Source: Nitrospirillum amazonense
GTDB taxonomy: Bacteria > Pseudomonadota > Alphaproteobacteria > Azospirillales > Azospirillaceae
Assembly: GCF_007828035.1 (NCBI RefSeq)
Contig: NZ_VITV01000005.1
Location: 493,334 to 557,333, forward strand
Length of the DNA: 64,000 nt
Direction of reading: 5' to 3'
This document shows, piece after piece, positions 11,278 through 20,520 of the stretch (positions are counted from its first letter, which is position 1; each line of letters begins with the position of its first letter). Below the pieces are notes generated by a model. The model saw only the letters and a list, made by a program, of their open reading frames with translations. It was not told the origin of the DNA and made no database searches. The position numbers and the translations under genes were made by a program.

Positions 11278-12090
11278 GTGCGCGGCCGTGTCCTGATCGT
11301 CGCCGGGTCCGACAGTGGCGGCGGCGCCGGCATCCAGGCGGACATCAAGGCGGTGACGGCGCTGGGCGGCTACGCCATGACGGCGGTGACGGCCCTGACG
11401 GCGCAGGACACCCATGGCGTCCAGGCGGTGATGCCCGTTCCGCCGGAGTTCATCGCCCTGCAGATGCGGCTATGCCTGGCCGATATCGGCGCCGACGCGG
11501 TCAAGACCGGCATGCTGGCCTCCGCCGAGGTCATCGAGACGGTGGCCGAGGTACTGAGCGAGGTGGGCGTGCCCGCCCTGGTGGTCGATCCGGTCATGGC
11601 GGCCAAGGGCGGCCAGCGTCTGCTGGAGGATCGCGCCCTGTCGGTGGCGATCACGCGGCTGTTGCCCATCACCACGCTGCTGACCCCCAACACGGTGGAG
11701 GCGGCGGCCCTGACCGGCCTTCCCCTCGAAAGTTTCGAGGGGGATAGCCTGGACGGCATGCGCCGCGCCGCCGACCGCCTGCTGGACTTCGGCACCCAGG
11801 CCGTGCTGATCAAGGGCGGCCACCGCGCTGGCCCGGTGGTGACCGACCTGCTGGTCACCCGGGGTGGGGAACACAGTTACAGCGCCCCCCGCTTCGACAG
11901 TGTGCACACCCACGGGACCGGCTGCACCTTGGCGTCGGCCATCGCCTGCGGTTTGGCCCAGGGGCTGGCCGCGCCCCAGGCGGTGGAACGGGCGCACGCC
12001 TACGTGCAGGCGGCCATCCGCACCGCGCCCGGCTTCGGCGGCGGCCATGGCCCGCTGAACCACACGCACACGGTCAGGCCGTTTCCCTAA
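11278..12090 (+). CDS. thiD: Hydroxymethylpyrimidine/phosphomethylpyrimidine kinase
   Basis: A 270-residue ribokinase-fold enzyme that phosphorylates HMP and HMP-P in thiamine synthesis. The GTG at 11278, four bases after glmM, gives MRGRVLIVAGSDSGGGAGIQADIKA, the family N-terminus with the substrate glycine loop. The C-terminal HTHGTGCTLASAIA segment is the anion hole and catalytic-base region. The stop overlaps the stop of the convergent MocR-type gene by four bases, leaving no room for a terminator between them. Confidence 0.93.
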   Translation: MRGRVLIVAGSDSGGGAGIQADIKAVTALGGYAMTAVTALTAQDTHGVQAVMPVPPEFIALQMRLCLADIGADAVKTGMLASAEVIETVAEVLSEVGVPALVVDPVMAAKGGQRLLEDRALSVAITRLLPITTLLTPNTVEAAALTGLPLESFEGDSLDGMRRAADRLLDFGTQAVLIKGGHRAGPVVTDLLVTRGGEHSYSAPRFDSVHTHGTGCTLASAIACGLAQGLAAPQAVERAHAYVQAAIRTAPGFGGGHGPLNHTHTVRPFP

Positions 12091-13478
12091 ACAAAACTAT
12101 CGCCCATGGCGGCGGGCTCTGAGAGCAGGTTGGCCAGGATGCGCAGGCCCTGGTCCAGCACGTCCACCCGCTCCACCCCACCGATGCAGACGCGCACGGC
12201 GTGCGGTGTGTCGCCGCGGGCCACGGCGAAGGCGTCGGCCGGTGTGACGCGCACGCCCCGGCTCAGCAGCGTGCGGGCGAAATCCTCGCGTCGCCAGGGC
12301 TCGGGCAGGGGCAGCCACAGGTGCGGGCAGGCGGGATCGGAGGGGACGCCAGGCAACAGGCTGCGGGCCTGAGCCTGCCGGTCCGCTACCAGGGCGCGGC
12401 GCTGGGTGGCGCTCTCCAGTGCTGCGCCGGACAGGATGAACTCGGCCGACAGCTCCGCCCCCAGCGGGTTGACGCCCAGCAGGGTGGCGCGCAGCAGGGT
12501 GCGCACGCGGTCCATCAGGGCCGGCGGGCACAGCAGGAAGCCGGTGCGCAACCCGGGCATCAGGTTCTTGGACAGGCTGGTCAGGAACAGCACCCGCTCC
12601 GGATCCAGCGCCGCCAGGGGCGGCGGGCCGGCGTCGTCGGCCAGGAAGCCGTAGACATCATCCTCCACCACCCGGATGCCGGCCTGTCGGCAGACGGCCA
12701 TCACCGCCTGGCGGCGGTCGGCCCCTTGCGTCACCGTGGTGGGGTTGTGCAGGCGCGGCATGCAGTAGAGCGCGTGGGCACCATGGGCGCGGGCCGCCTG
12801 CTCCAGCGCGTCGGGCAGCAGGCCCCCGTCATCCATGGCCACCGGTACCAACCGCAGGTCCAGCAGTCCGGCCAGGGGCTTCACCGCCGGATAGGACAGC
12901 TGCTCCACCAGCAGGCTGTCGCCGGGCCGGGTGATGGCGGCCAGGGCTAGGTGCATGGCGTTCTGCCCCCCGGCGGTGGGCAGCACTAGGGCCGGGTCAA
13001 CCGTCAGGCCCGTGGTCTGGGCAATCCACGCCGCCCCCGCCTGGCGGTGGCGAGCGCTGCCGTTCACAGGCGGGTAGTGCATGAGGCCCGACAGGTCGTT
13101 ACGCGACGCCAGGCCCAGCAGCGCCTGGCGCAGCCGTTCCTCGTTGGGGTGCTGCGCCAGGGCGTTGACCGAAAGATCAATGACGCCGGTGTTGTCCACC
13201 GGTGCCTCCGCCGGCCGAGGGTCGCGCACGAAGGTGCCGCGCCCGACCTCCCCCCCGATCAGACCGCTGCGCTCGGCTTCCGCGTAGGCGCGGGTGACCG
13301 TGCCCACGGTGACGCCCAGGCGCCAGGCCAGGTCCCGATGGGTGGGCAGCTTGGCGCCAATGGGCAGGACGCCGCTACCGATGTCGTCCTGCAGGGCGGC
13401 GGCGATGGCGCGATAGCGCGGACCCGGGCGGTGGGAGATGTCGGGCAGCCAATGCGGCTGTTTCTCGGTCATTGTCAT
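12087..13478 (-). CDS. MocR/PdxR-type GntR regulator with aminotransferase domain
   Basis: A 463-residue fusion of an N-terminal GntR winged helix (about residues 15-85, with RYRAIAAALQDDIGSGVLPIGAKLPTHRDLAWRLGV) and a fold-type I aminotransferase-like domain, with the likely PLP lysine in LTSLSKNLMPGLRTGF. The frame is open for 25 more codons, but those run through two palindromes; the ATG at 13478 is chosen, with 13472 as an alternative. MocR proteins sense PLP or an amino compound and often regulate a divergent gene, here the PhzF-like gene at 13597. No clear Shine-Dalgarno precedes the start. Target and ligand are unknown. Confidence 0.88.
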   Translation of the reverse strand: MTMTEKQPHWLPDISHRPGPRYRAIAAALQDDIGSGVLPIGAKLPTHRDLAWRLGVTVGTVTRAYAEAERSGLIGGEVGRGTFVRDPRPAEAPVDNTGVIDLSVNALAQHPNEERLRQALLGLASRNDLSGLMHYPPVNGSARHRQAGAAWIAQTTGLTVDPALVLPTAGGQNAMHLALAAITRPGDSLLVEQLSYPAVKPLAGLLDLRLVPVAMDDGGLLPDALEQAARAHGAHALYCMPRLHNPTTVTQGADRRQAVMAVCRQAGIRVVEDDVYGFLADDAGPPPLAALDPERVLFLTSLSKNLMPGLRTGFLLCPPALMDRVRTLLRATLLGVNPLGAELSAEFILSGAALESATQRRALVADRQAQARSLLPGVPSDPACPHLWLPLPEPWRREDFARTLLSRGVRVTPADAFAVARGDTPHAVRVCIGGVERVDVLDQGLRILANLLSEPAAMGDSFV

Positions 13479-13483
13479 GGCGA

Positions 13484-13512
13484 CAATATCGATATTGATG
13501 GAGATATATCTC
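13484..13512. promoter_or_regulatory. Two adjacent perfect palindromes between the MocR-type gene and phzF-like gene
   Basis: CAATATCGATATTG (13484-13497) and GAGATATATCTC (13501-13512) are each perfectly self-complementary and lie side by side, immediately upstream of the regulator start and 85-113 bases upstream of the phzF-like start. The AT-rich second palindrome may also supply a -10 element. By position they are candidate operators for the MocR-type protein; binding is an inference. Confidence 0.6.
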
Positions 13513-13596
13513 TGTTCTATTCCGGAATTGTCCCCATTGTCATCCGCCTTCATGCGCTGACACAGTCATTACCGCCCTACCGGAGGAGGTTTTCCC

Positions 13597-14403
13597 ATGC
13601 GCCTGCCCATCTATCAGATCGACGCCTTCACCAGCGCCGCGTTCGGCGGCAACCCCGCCGCCGTGGTGCCGCTGGACGCCTGGCTGCCGGATGCGACGCT
13701 GCAGGCCATCGCCATGGAGAACAACCTGTCGGAGACGGCCTTCTTCGTGCCGCCGGGGCCGCAGGATGACGGCGCCTGGGGCCTGCGCTGGTTCACCCCG
13801 GCGGTGGAGGTCGACTTATGCGGCCACGCCACCCTGGCCACCGCCCACCTGATGATGACCATCCTGCACCCAGGCACGGAGCGCGTGGTGTTCCGCACCC
13901 AGAAGGCCGGCTTGCTGACCGTGGTGCGGGAGGAGGGAAGGCTCACCCTGGACTTCCCCGCCCGCCCGCCTCAGACACCGGATAGGGTGCATGAAGGCCT
14001 GGTCGCGGCCCTGGGCGGGCCGGCGCCCGCCGCCATCCTGGCCGCCCGGGATTACCTGGTGGTCTACGACGATGCCGCCGCCGTGCGCGCCTTGACCCCT
14101 GACATGGCCGGGCTGCTGGGTATCGACCGTTTCGCCGTCATCGTCACCGCGCCGGGGGATGAGCCGGGCGTGGATTTCGTTTCCCGCTTCTTTGCGCCGG
14201 CCAAGGGCGTGCCGGAAGACCCGGTGACGGGGTCGGCCCACTGCACCCTCATTCCCTATTGGGCGCAGCGTCTGAACACCGACCGGCTGTCCGCCCGCCA
14301 GGTGTCGCAGCGGGGCGGGGCGCTCACCTGTCGGCTGGAGGGCGATCGTGTGCGCATCGGCGGCGACGCTGTCCTGTTCCTGGAGGGCTATATCCATATC
14401 TGA
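13597..14403 (+). CDS. PhzF-family isomerase/epimerase
   Basis: A 268-residue protein of the PhzF/diaminopimelate-epimerase-like fold. Seen: the N-terminal QIDAFTSAAFGGNPAAVVPL motif, the catalytic Glu in NNLSETAFF, VDLCGHATLATAH and the C-terminal PEDPVTGSAHCTL. In PhzF the glutamate performs the acid-base isomerisation in phenazine synthesis, but no other phz genes are near, so the substrate here is unknown. A very strong Shine-Dalgarno (GGAGGAGG) precedes the ATG. It is divergent from a MocR-type regulator, which probably controls it. Confidence 0.88.
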   Translation: MRLPIYQIDAFTSAAFGGNPAAVVPLDAWLPDATLQAIAMENNLSETAFFVPPGPQDDGAWGLRWFTPAVEVDLCGHATLATAHLMMTILHPGTERVVFRTQKAGLLTVVREEGRLTLDFPARPPQTPDRVHEGLVAALGGPAPAAILAARDYLVVYDDAAAVRALTPDMAGLLGIDRFAVIVTAPGDEPGVDFVSRFFAPAKGVPEDPVTGSAHCTLIPYWAQRLNTDRLSARQVSQRGGALTCRLEGDRVRIGGDAVLFLEGYIHI

Positions 14404-14781
14404 CCCTGCGCCCGCCGGTTCCGAGCGTCGGCCCACTGCTTCTCACTGGAAGGGGGAGCGGTCTATGCCGTTCAGCCGATTGATCCAGCCCCCATCTTTT
14501 GGGGAGGATGCCCGAATGCTTCGGAGTCGGAAGGGGTATGGCGTCGGTTGGTCTGCCCCCAACTGATGGTTTGACCCTTCCGCTCCGGGTGACCCCGACC
14601 ACAGGGTGCGAAATCCGCCCGTTTTCGTCGGCATGCCGGTTACGGAAGGGGTGGTTGCGGACATAGCCGTTTACCCGGCCCTGTGGATGCGGGATGATGC
14701 GCGACGCATTCATAAAACCGGGCGTTCAAGCTGTATTAACACTACGGCCGCGCCCAGCTATTCGTTGGAGCCAGGGTCCCG
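14404..14781. other. Intergenic region with no recognised gene
   Basis: 378 bases between the phzF-like gene and the next gene. I see no convincing coding frame, tRNA or clear terminator. The last ~80 bases are less GC-rich (CTGTATTAACACTACGG near 14730-14746) and probably contain the promoter of the downstream gene, but no clean -35/-10 pair can be named. Confidence 0.4.
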
Positions 14782-16527
14782 GTGGAAAGGCAACAGCAAC
14801 TGGTCGGAACGGTGAAAACCGCGTTCGAGCTGCACAGCCTGCACAATGACCAGTGGCTTCTGGTCAAGGAAGGGCCTGACCTGCGGCAGATTGAGCCCGC
14901 AGCCGCCCTGCTGATCGACCGCAAGGAGGTCGACGGCGTTCGCATCGTGCGCCGCCGCGATTACCTGGACCACGACTTCAAGAGCCACATCACCGTGCGC
15001 AAGCGCTTGCGCCCCGGTGTGGCGGAAACCGACCCGCTGCAGATCGCCAACCCCGGTCGCGACGCCTCCTGGTGCGACAAGCCGGAGGATTTCACCGGCG
15101 ACGTCCAGCGGCAGGTCATCCGCGGCCTGTTCGCCCGCTATCTGGACGATGTGCGCGTGACCCCGCTGGAAGTGCTGTATTACGAGGCGGCGGCCCGCGC
15201 GCTGGACAACGCCGGCACGCTGGTCCAGGGCGCGCTGCAACGCCTGGCCAGCCAGCAGGTGCGCGGCAGCCAGCAGAGTGCTGTGTCGCGCATGAAGGAA
15301 CTGATGGCCATGGTGGACGACGGCCTCAGCCGTCTGTTGGCCAAGGCCAAGGGCAACCCCGTGCCGCCGCTGGCGCCGGGTGGCCTGAAGGCGTTGTCGG
15401 ACAAGCTGGCCGCCGGCGGGGCGGATCCGATCCCCGGCCTCTATCGCGCCACCGCCGCCTATCTCGCCGGCTGCAAGAGCTGGATGGAAAAGCTGGATCG
15501 GCTGTTCCGCCTGTTCAGCCCCGAGCTGACGGTGCGCGAGATGCGCATCATCGACAGCATCGCCGCCGAGATCATGGGCTCTTCCCTGGCCTTGCGCGAA
15601 CTGGTGGGGAAGGAGGCCGACCGCATCGAGCTGGTGCTGAACGCCATCAACCTCTACGTCGGCAAGCTGGGCAAGCTGGGCAAGGTGGAGATGGACGCCG
15701 CCGCCAGCCACCTGCCGGGCGTCATCACCCTGTCGGAACTGTTGGCCCAGGGTGTGCTGCCACGCACGTTGGCGGAACTGCGCCTGGGCTTGCTGCGCCA
15801 CCTGCACGCCCGCCTGCCGTTCCATGGCGAGCGTAACATCCAGGATGAGTTGCGCGCCCTGGTGCGCATCCAGGACCACCTCAAGGTCACGGCACCCACC
15901 CTGGTGAATGACGAGGAAATCCAGGAAGCCATCGCGCTGCGCGCCGACAAGCTGATCCAGCCGGAAGCCATGTCGGACGTCATGGCCCTGGCCCGGGGCA
16001 CCTATTCCAAGATCAACCTGATCCTGAGCCTGGTGAACATGGCGCCGGGCCGCCAAGCCAAGGCCAAGCTGGCCCCCTACCTGCGCTCCCTCATCGTGCC
16101 GGACGACATCGTCTGGGACATGGGCTGCCAGAATCGGCGCATGGACATCATCCAGCCGCTGAGCGAGCTGTCCGACCGCATTCAGAACGCCGGCCTGCCC
16201 GAAACCTCCAAGCGGGAGATGCTGGACATTCTGGACAGTGCCCTGTTCGAGACGGTGCGGACGGAGATCGTCGGCAACCAGGCCATGGGCTTCGCCGACC
16301 GCATGCTGGCCCTCATCAACACCTGCGGCGGCCTGCCGGAGGGCAGGGCCCGCACCTTCGCCAGCGAGACGCTGACCACGGCCCTGCGCCGGCCGGAGTT
16401 CATCCTGAACTACCTGGAGCGATTCGAGAGCGCGACGGAGCGGCGGGATAACTATTTCAAGCTGTGTGAGAATTTGGCCGCGAGCCGCCTGGTTCCCCCG
16501 GCCCTGATACCCCACGCGGCGGCCTGA
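14782..16527 (+). CDS. Uncharacterised 581-residue protein
   Basis: Not recognised. The frame is long, with the codon use of its neighbours, so it is a real gene. The GTG at 14782 is the first start after an upstream stop, but the Shine-Dalgarno is weak. The product has no signal peptide or hydrophobic membrane segment and should be cytoplasmic. It is mostly predicted alpha-helical and Leu/Ala/Arg-rich; residues 1-60 look more beta-like (DQWLLVKEGPDLRQIEP), and several stretches such as ELTVREMRIIDSIAAEIMGS and AINLYVGKLGKLGKVEMDAA look like helical bundles. There are no catalytic motifs I know. It stands alone before serC. Confidence 0.75.
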   Translation: MERQQQLVGTVKTAFELHSLHNDQWLLVKEGPDLRQIEPAAALLIDRKEVDGVRIVRRRDYLDHDFKSHITVRKRLRPGVAETDPLQIANPGRDASWCDKPEDFTGDVQRQVIRGLFARYLDDVRVTPLEVLYYEAAARALDNAGTLVQGALQRLASQQVRGSQQSAVSRMKELMAMVDDGLSRLLAKAKGNPVPPLAPGGLKALSDKLAAGGADPIPGLYRATAAYLAGCKSWMEKLDRLFRLFSPELTVREMRIIDSIAAEIMGSSLALRELVGKEADRIELVLNAINLYVGKLGKLGKVEMDAAASHLPGVITLSELLAQGVLPRTLAELRLGLLRHLHARLPFHGERNIQDELRALVRIQDHLKVTAPTLVNDEEIQEAIALRADKLIQPEAMSDVMALARGTYSKINLILSLVNMAPGRQAKAKLAPYLRSLIVPDDIVWDMGCQNRRMDIIQPLSELSDRIQNAGLPETSKREMLDILDSALFETVRTEIVGNQAMGFADRMLALINTCGGLPEGRARTFASETLTTALRRPEFILNYLERFESATERRDNYFKLCENLAASRLVPPALIPHAAA

Positions 16528-16697
16528 TCGCGGCCCCCCAGCCTCCATCCGAAAGGATATTTCGCGGTTCGTTCTGGCATGGCAGCAATGTGTCGCCGCC
16601 ATGCCGTCATGATTGACGTTCTTGCGCGGCGACCATAATGTCCGCGGCGGGACACGCCTCCCCAACGAGGCGCAACTATTCTGCAAGGAATAGCATC

Positions 16698-17867
16698 ATG
16701 ACCGTACCGCCGAAGCCCGAGAGCCGGCCGTCGAATCCGAATTTCTCCTCTGGTCCTTGCGCCAAGCGTCCGGGTTGGACGCTGGAAGCCTTGAAGGGCG
16801 CCCTGGTGGGCCGCTCGCACCGGTCCAAGCCCGGCAAGGCCAAGCTGCAAGAGGTCATCGACCGCAGCCGCGCCCTGCTGAACATCCCGGCCGACTACCG
16901 CATCGGTATCGTTCCGGCCTCCGACACCGGCGCTGTGGAAATGGCTCTGTGGTCGCTGCTGGGCGCCCGTGGCGTCGACATGGTCGCCTGGGAAAGCTTC
17001 GGCAAGGATTGGGTGACCGACGTTGTGAAGCAGCTGAAGCTAGCCGACGCCCGCACCTTCACCGCCGGCTATGGCAAGCTGCCCGACCTGACGCAGGTCG
17101 ATTTCAAGAACGACGTGGTCTTCACCTGGAACGGTACCACCTCCGGTGTGCGTGTGCCCGACGGTGAGTGGATCGCCGCCGATCGCGAAGGCCTGACCAT
17201 CTGCGACGCGACCTCCGCCGCGTTCGCCATGGACCTGCCCTGGGACAAGCTGGATGTCGTCACCTGGTCCTGGCAGAAGGTGCTAGGCGGTGAAGCGGCC
17301 CATGGCATGCTGGTGCTGAGCCCCCGCGCCGTCGCCCGCCTGGAAAGCTATAAGCCGGCTTGGCCGCTGCCCAAGATCTTCCGCATGACCAAGGACGGCA
17401 AGATCGTCGAAGGCATCTTCAAGGGCGAGACCATCAACACCCCCTCGATGCTGGCGGTGGAAGACGCCCTGGACGGCCTGCGCTGGGCCGAGTCCGTGGG
17501 CGGCTTGAAGGGCCTGGTCGAGCGGTCTGAAAGCAACTTGGCCGCCGTGGCCGATTGGGTTGCCGCCGGCACCACCGCCGCCTTCCTGGCCGAGGTGCCC
17601 GCCACCCGCTCCTGCACCTCCATCTGCCTGAAGTTCGCCGACCCGAAGCTGGCCGGCCAGACGCCGGAAGTCCAGGCTGAGGTGGCGAAGAAGGTGGCGT
17701 CCCTGCTGGAAAAGGAAGGCGTGGCGCTGGACGCCGGCGCCTACCGCGACGCCCCGCCCGGCCTGCGCATTTGGGGCGGCGCCACGGTGGAGCGGTCGGA
17801 CATCCAGGCGCTGCTGCCCTGGATCGATTGGGCCTACGCCACGGTCGCGGCCGAACTGGTCGCCTGA
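16698..17867 (+). CDS. serC: Phosphoserine aminotransferase
   Basis: A 389-residue class V aminotransferase of the longer alphaproteobacterial type, starting [20 protein letters not shown]. The frame is open to 16638, but the ATG at 16698 has AAGGAA upstream and gives the usual N-terminus. The PLP lysine is in [15 protein letters not shown]. It converts 3-phosphohydroxypyruvate and glutamate to phosphoserine, the second step of serine synthesis, and may also act in pyridoxal phosphate synthesis. serA follows after 112 bases that contain a large hairpin. Confidence 0.95.
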   Translation: MTVPPKPESRPSNPNFSSGPCAKRPGWTLEALKGALVGRSHRSKPGKAKLQEVIDRSRALLNIPADYRIGIVPASDTGAVEMALWSLLGARGVDMVAWESFGKDWVTDVVKQLKLADARTFTAGYGKLPDLTQVDFKNDVVFTWNGTTSGVRVPDGEWIAADREGLTICDATSAAFAMDLPWDKLDVVTWSWQKVLGGEAAHGMLVLSPRAVARLESYKPAWPLPKIFRMTKDGKIVEGIFKGETINTPSMLAVEDALDGLRWAESVGGLKGLVERSESNLAAVADWVAAGTTAAFLAEVPATRSCTSICLKFADPKLAGQTPEVQAEVAKKVASLLEKEGVALDAGAYRDAPPGLRIWGGATVERSDIQALLPWIDWAYATVAAELVA

Positions 17868-17903
17868 GCCGCCTTAGCGTCTTACACGCCTTTCCTGACA
17901 TAC

Positions 17904-17954
17904 GGCCTGGCGCCGCCTTGAATACCCGGAGTCCATCCGGGGGCGGCGCCGGCC
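17904..17954 (+). other. Compound stem-loop in the serC-serA spacer
   Basis: GGCGCCGCC (17909-17917) pairs with GGCGGCGCC (17942-17950). Inside the loop CCCGGA (17925-17930) pairs with TCCGGG (17936-17941), and outside GGCC (17904-17907) can pair with GGCC (17951-17954). No T-run follows. It lies 26 bases before the serA start and could control readthrough or translation of serA. Confidence 0.55.
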
Positions 17955-17979
17955 CATCCTCCAGAAGGATCGCAGAGCC

Positions 17980-19563
17980 ATGCCCAAGGTTCTCATTTCG
18001 GACAGCCTGAGCCCCCGCGCCGTCGAGATTTTCAAGGAGCGCGGCGTCGAGGTTGACGTCATCACCGGCCTGAAGCCCGATGAGCTGAAGGCCATCATCG
18101 GCAAATACGATGGCCTGGCCATCCGCTCGTCCACCAAGGTCACCAAGGAAGTGCTGGCCGTCGCCACCAACCTGAAGGTGGTCGGTCGCGCTGGCATTGG
18201 CGTCGACAACGTGGACGTGCCTGCCGCCACGGCCAGCGGCGTGGTGGTCATGAACACCCCGTTCGGCAATTCCATCACCACCGCCGAGCACGCCATCGCC
18301 ATGATGTTCGCGCTGGCCCGTGAAATCCCGGCCGCCAACACCTCCACCCATGCCGGCAAGTGGGAAAAGAACCGCTTCATGGGTGTGGAGCTGTACGGCA
18401 AGACCCTGGGCGTCATCGGTTGCGGCAATATCGGCTCCATCGTCGCCGACCGCGCCGTGGGCCTGAAGATGCGCGTCGTCGCCTTCGACCCCTTCCTGTC
18501 GGCCGAGCGTGCCCAGGACCTGGGCGTGGAGAAGGTGGAGCTGGACGAACTGCTGCGCCGCGCCGACTTCATCACCCTGCACACGCCGCTGACCGACGCC
18601 ACCCGCAACGTCCTGGACGCCAAGGCCCTGGCCAAAACCAAGCCGGGCGTGCGTATCATCAACTGCGCCCGCGGCGGCCTGATTGTCGAGGCCGACCTGA
18701 AGGCGGCGCTGGACAGCGGCCATGTCGCCGGCGCCGCCCTGGACGTGTTCGCGGAAGAGCCGGCCAAGGAAAGCATCCTGTTCGGCAATGAGAAGATCAT
18801 CTGCACGCCGCACCTGGGTGCCTCCACCACCGAGGCGCAGGAGAACGTGGCCCTGCAGGTGGCCGAGCAGATGTCCGACTTCCTGGTCACCGGCGCCGTG
18901 GTCAACGCGCTGAACATGCCCTCGGTCTCGGCCGAGGACGCGCCCAAGCTGAAGCCCTACATGAAGCTGGCCGAGCAGCTGGGCGGCTTCGCCGGCCAGA
19001 TCACCGAGACCGGCCTGAAGTCGGTGACGGTGGAGTATGAGGGCCAGGTCGCCGACCTGAACACCCGTCCCCTGACCGCCATCGTCCTCATGGGCCTGCT
19101 GTCGCCCCTGCTGGCGTCGGTCAACATGGTCAACGCCCCCGTCATCGCCCGCGAGCGGGACATCAAGGTGGCGGAGACCAAGCGGGATGACGCCGCCGAC
19201 TATCAGACCCTGATCCGCGTGGTGGTGCAGACCGAGCGGGCGACCCGCACCGTGGCCGGCACCCTGTTCGGCGGTGAGAAGCCCCGCATCGTGCAGATCG
19301 AAGAAGTGCCGATCGAGGCGGAGCTGAGTGAGCACATGCTGTTCATCCGCAACGAGGACAAGCCCGGCTTCATCGGCAAGCTGGGCACCACCCTGGGCGA
19401 CGCCGGCGTCAACATCGCCACCTTCCACCTCGGCCGCACCGAGGCCGGCGCCAACGCCATCGCCCTGGTGTCGGTGGACCAGGAGGTGGGGGACGGGCTG
19501 CTGGAACGCATCCAGGGCCTGCCCAGCGTGGTCCGCGCCAAGGCCCTGCGCTTCCAGGCCTGA
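17980..19563 (+). CDS. serA: D-3-phosphoglycerate dehydrogenase
   Basis: A 527-residue dehydrogenase for the first step of serine synthesis. The substrate and NAD domains are seen in GRAGIGVDNVDVPAATASG and the Rossmann GKTLGVIGCGNIGSIVADRA; catalytic Arg, Glu and His lie in NCARGGLIVEADL and CTPHLGASTTEAQ. Then come the intervening domain and a C-terminal ACT domain (from about residue 450, LFIRNEDKPGFIGKLGTTLG), the usual site of serine feedback. This is the long form of the enzyme. A terminator follows. Confidence 0.97.
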   Translation: MPKVLISDSLSPRAVEIFKERGVEVDVITGLKPDELKAIIGKYDGLAIRSSTKVTKEVLAVATNLKVVGRAGIGVDNVDVPAATASGVVVMNTPFGNSITTAEHAIAMMFALAREIPAANTSTHAGKWEKNRFMGVELYGKTLGVIGCGNIGSIVADRAVGLKMRVVAFDPFLSAERAQDLGVEKVELDELLRRADFITLHTPLTDATRNVLDAKALAKTKPGVRIINCARGGLIVEADLKAALDSGHVAGAALDVFAEEPAKESILFGNEKIICTPHLGASTTEAQENVALQVAEQMSDFLVTGAVVNALNMPSVSAEDAPKLKPYMKLAEQLGGFAGQITETGLKSVTVEYEGQVADLNTRPLTAIVLMGLLSPLLASVNMVNAPVIARERDIKVAETKRDDAADYQTLIRVVVQTERATRTVAGTLFGGEKPRIVQIEEVPIEAELSEHMLFIRNEDKPGFIGKLGTTLGDAGVNIATFHLGRTEAGANAIALVSVDQEVGDGLLERIQGLPSVVRAKALRFQA

Positions 19564-19587
19564 GGCGCAACCCGCTTCATGATCAGG

Positions 19588-19623
19588 AAGGCCGCCCCGG
19601 GGAGGATCTGGGGCGGCCTTTTC
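19588..19623 (+). terminator. Rho-independent terminator after serA
   Basis: AAGGCCGCCCC (19588-19598) pairs with GGGGCGGCCTT (19610-19620), and TTTTC follows. A clear terminator for the serCA unit. Confidence 0.85.
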
Positions 19624-19828
19624 TTATGCCCACGGCTTCGCGTCAAGATTGTTTCGAAACCGAACCAAATAAATCCGGCTATATGCGCAAGGGTTGATTT
19701 TGTGCGTCCCGGCCCCTGTTCTTCTGTGGTATTAGAAGGCACCGGGTTGGCCGTCCCGGCAGGGGACACCCGGCCACCATTCCCGGCCACCGATCCAGCG
19801 ACACCCTAATCAACCTCAGGTGCCATCG

Positions 19829-20176
19829 ATGAGCTCCACGCCCACCAGTCTGTCGAAGACCGAGTTGTCCTCCGCCCTCCAGGAAATCAGCCGGGAACTG
19901 GAAGGTCTGCGCGCCGAGATCGAAAAGGTGGGCACCGTCGCCCAGCAGATTGACGCCATCGCCAAGCAGACCAATCTGCTGGCCCTGAACGCCACCATCG
20001 AAGCCGCCCGCGCGGGTGAAGCTGGCAAGGGCTTCGCCGTCGTCGCCGGCGAAGTGAAGAACCTGTCGGGCCAGACCGCCGCCGCCACCGCGGAAATCTC
20101 CGCCGTTCTGCAGAGCTTGACCAAGCGCACCCAGCATCTGGGCCAGCTGGTCGAACGGGCGATCACCTCCGCCTGA
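19829..20176 (+). CDS. Minimal soluble MCP-like signalling-domain protein
   Basis: A 115-residue protein that consists almost only of the tip of a methyl-accepting chemotaxis domain. It contains the highly conserved hairpin [20 protein letters not shown] then [19 protein letters not shown], which in chemoreceptors binds CheA and CheW. There is no transmembrane segment, HAMP domain or sensor domain, and both flanking helices are far shorter than in a receptor. The ATG at 19829 has CTCAGG upstream; a GTG at 19820 is in frame. It may form a short four-helix bundle that signals or titrates CheW/CheA. It lies upstream of a diguanylate cyclase in the same direction. Confidence 0.85.
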   Translation: MSSTPTSLSKTELSSALQEISRELEGLRAEIEKVGTVAQQIDAIAKQTNLLALNATIEAARAGEAGKGFAVVAGEVKNLSGQTAAATAEISAVLQSLTKRTQHLGQLVERAITSA

Positions 20177-20217
20177 TAAGGCGGCGGCGGCTTGTTCAAG
20201 AGTCGCCCTTGTATTCG

Positions 20218-20262
20218 CGGGCCCGCGCGGGGGGTGCACCCTCAGGCGCGGGCCTGTTTCTT
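20218..20262 (+). terminator. Rho-independent terminator after the small MCP-like gene
   Basis: GGGCCCGCGC (20219-20228) can pair with the GCGCGGGCC arm near 20247-20255, followed by TGTTTCTTT. The stem is strong and the T-run imperfect. Confidence 0.6.
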
Positions 20263-20520
20263 TGCGCACGTCACACGCTTTTTTGAGTGCGCCCTTTGAT
20301 CGCACGGCCTCGGGGGCAACGAACAATTTCGGATATGGCGACTCTTTCCGATTTTCCGCCGTTTCCATCCTCGCCGTTTTGTGACTTATTCTTACGGGGT
20401 AGGGGCGGCGGGCGGCCGCCCTGAAAAAGGCTACCCATAGGGGTAGCGAACCGAGAACCGCCCAGCCCGCATGAAGGGGCCGTGGATCGCGCCCCGGACC
20501 AGATGGCGTAGGGAGAGCAC
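20263..20520. other. Upstream region of the diguanylate cyclase gene
   Basis: About 258 bases without a gene. A short hairpin CTACCC (20431-20436)/GGGTAG (20441-20446) is visible about 75 bases before the start. The AT-richer stretch around 20330-20400 (TTGTGACTTATTCTTACGG) may hold the promoter. I looked for a cyclic-di-GMP riboswitch and do not see its consensus. Confidence 0.35.

Noticed and set aside
20263..20520. Possible cyclic-di-GMP riboswitch before the diguanylate cyclase
   Set aside because: The conserved GEMM core bases are not present; only a small 6-base hairpin is visible.
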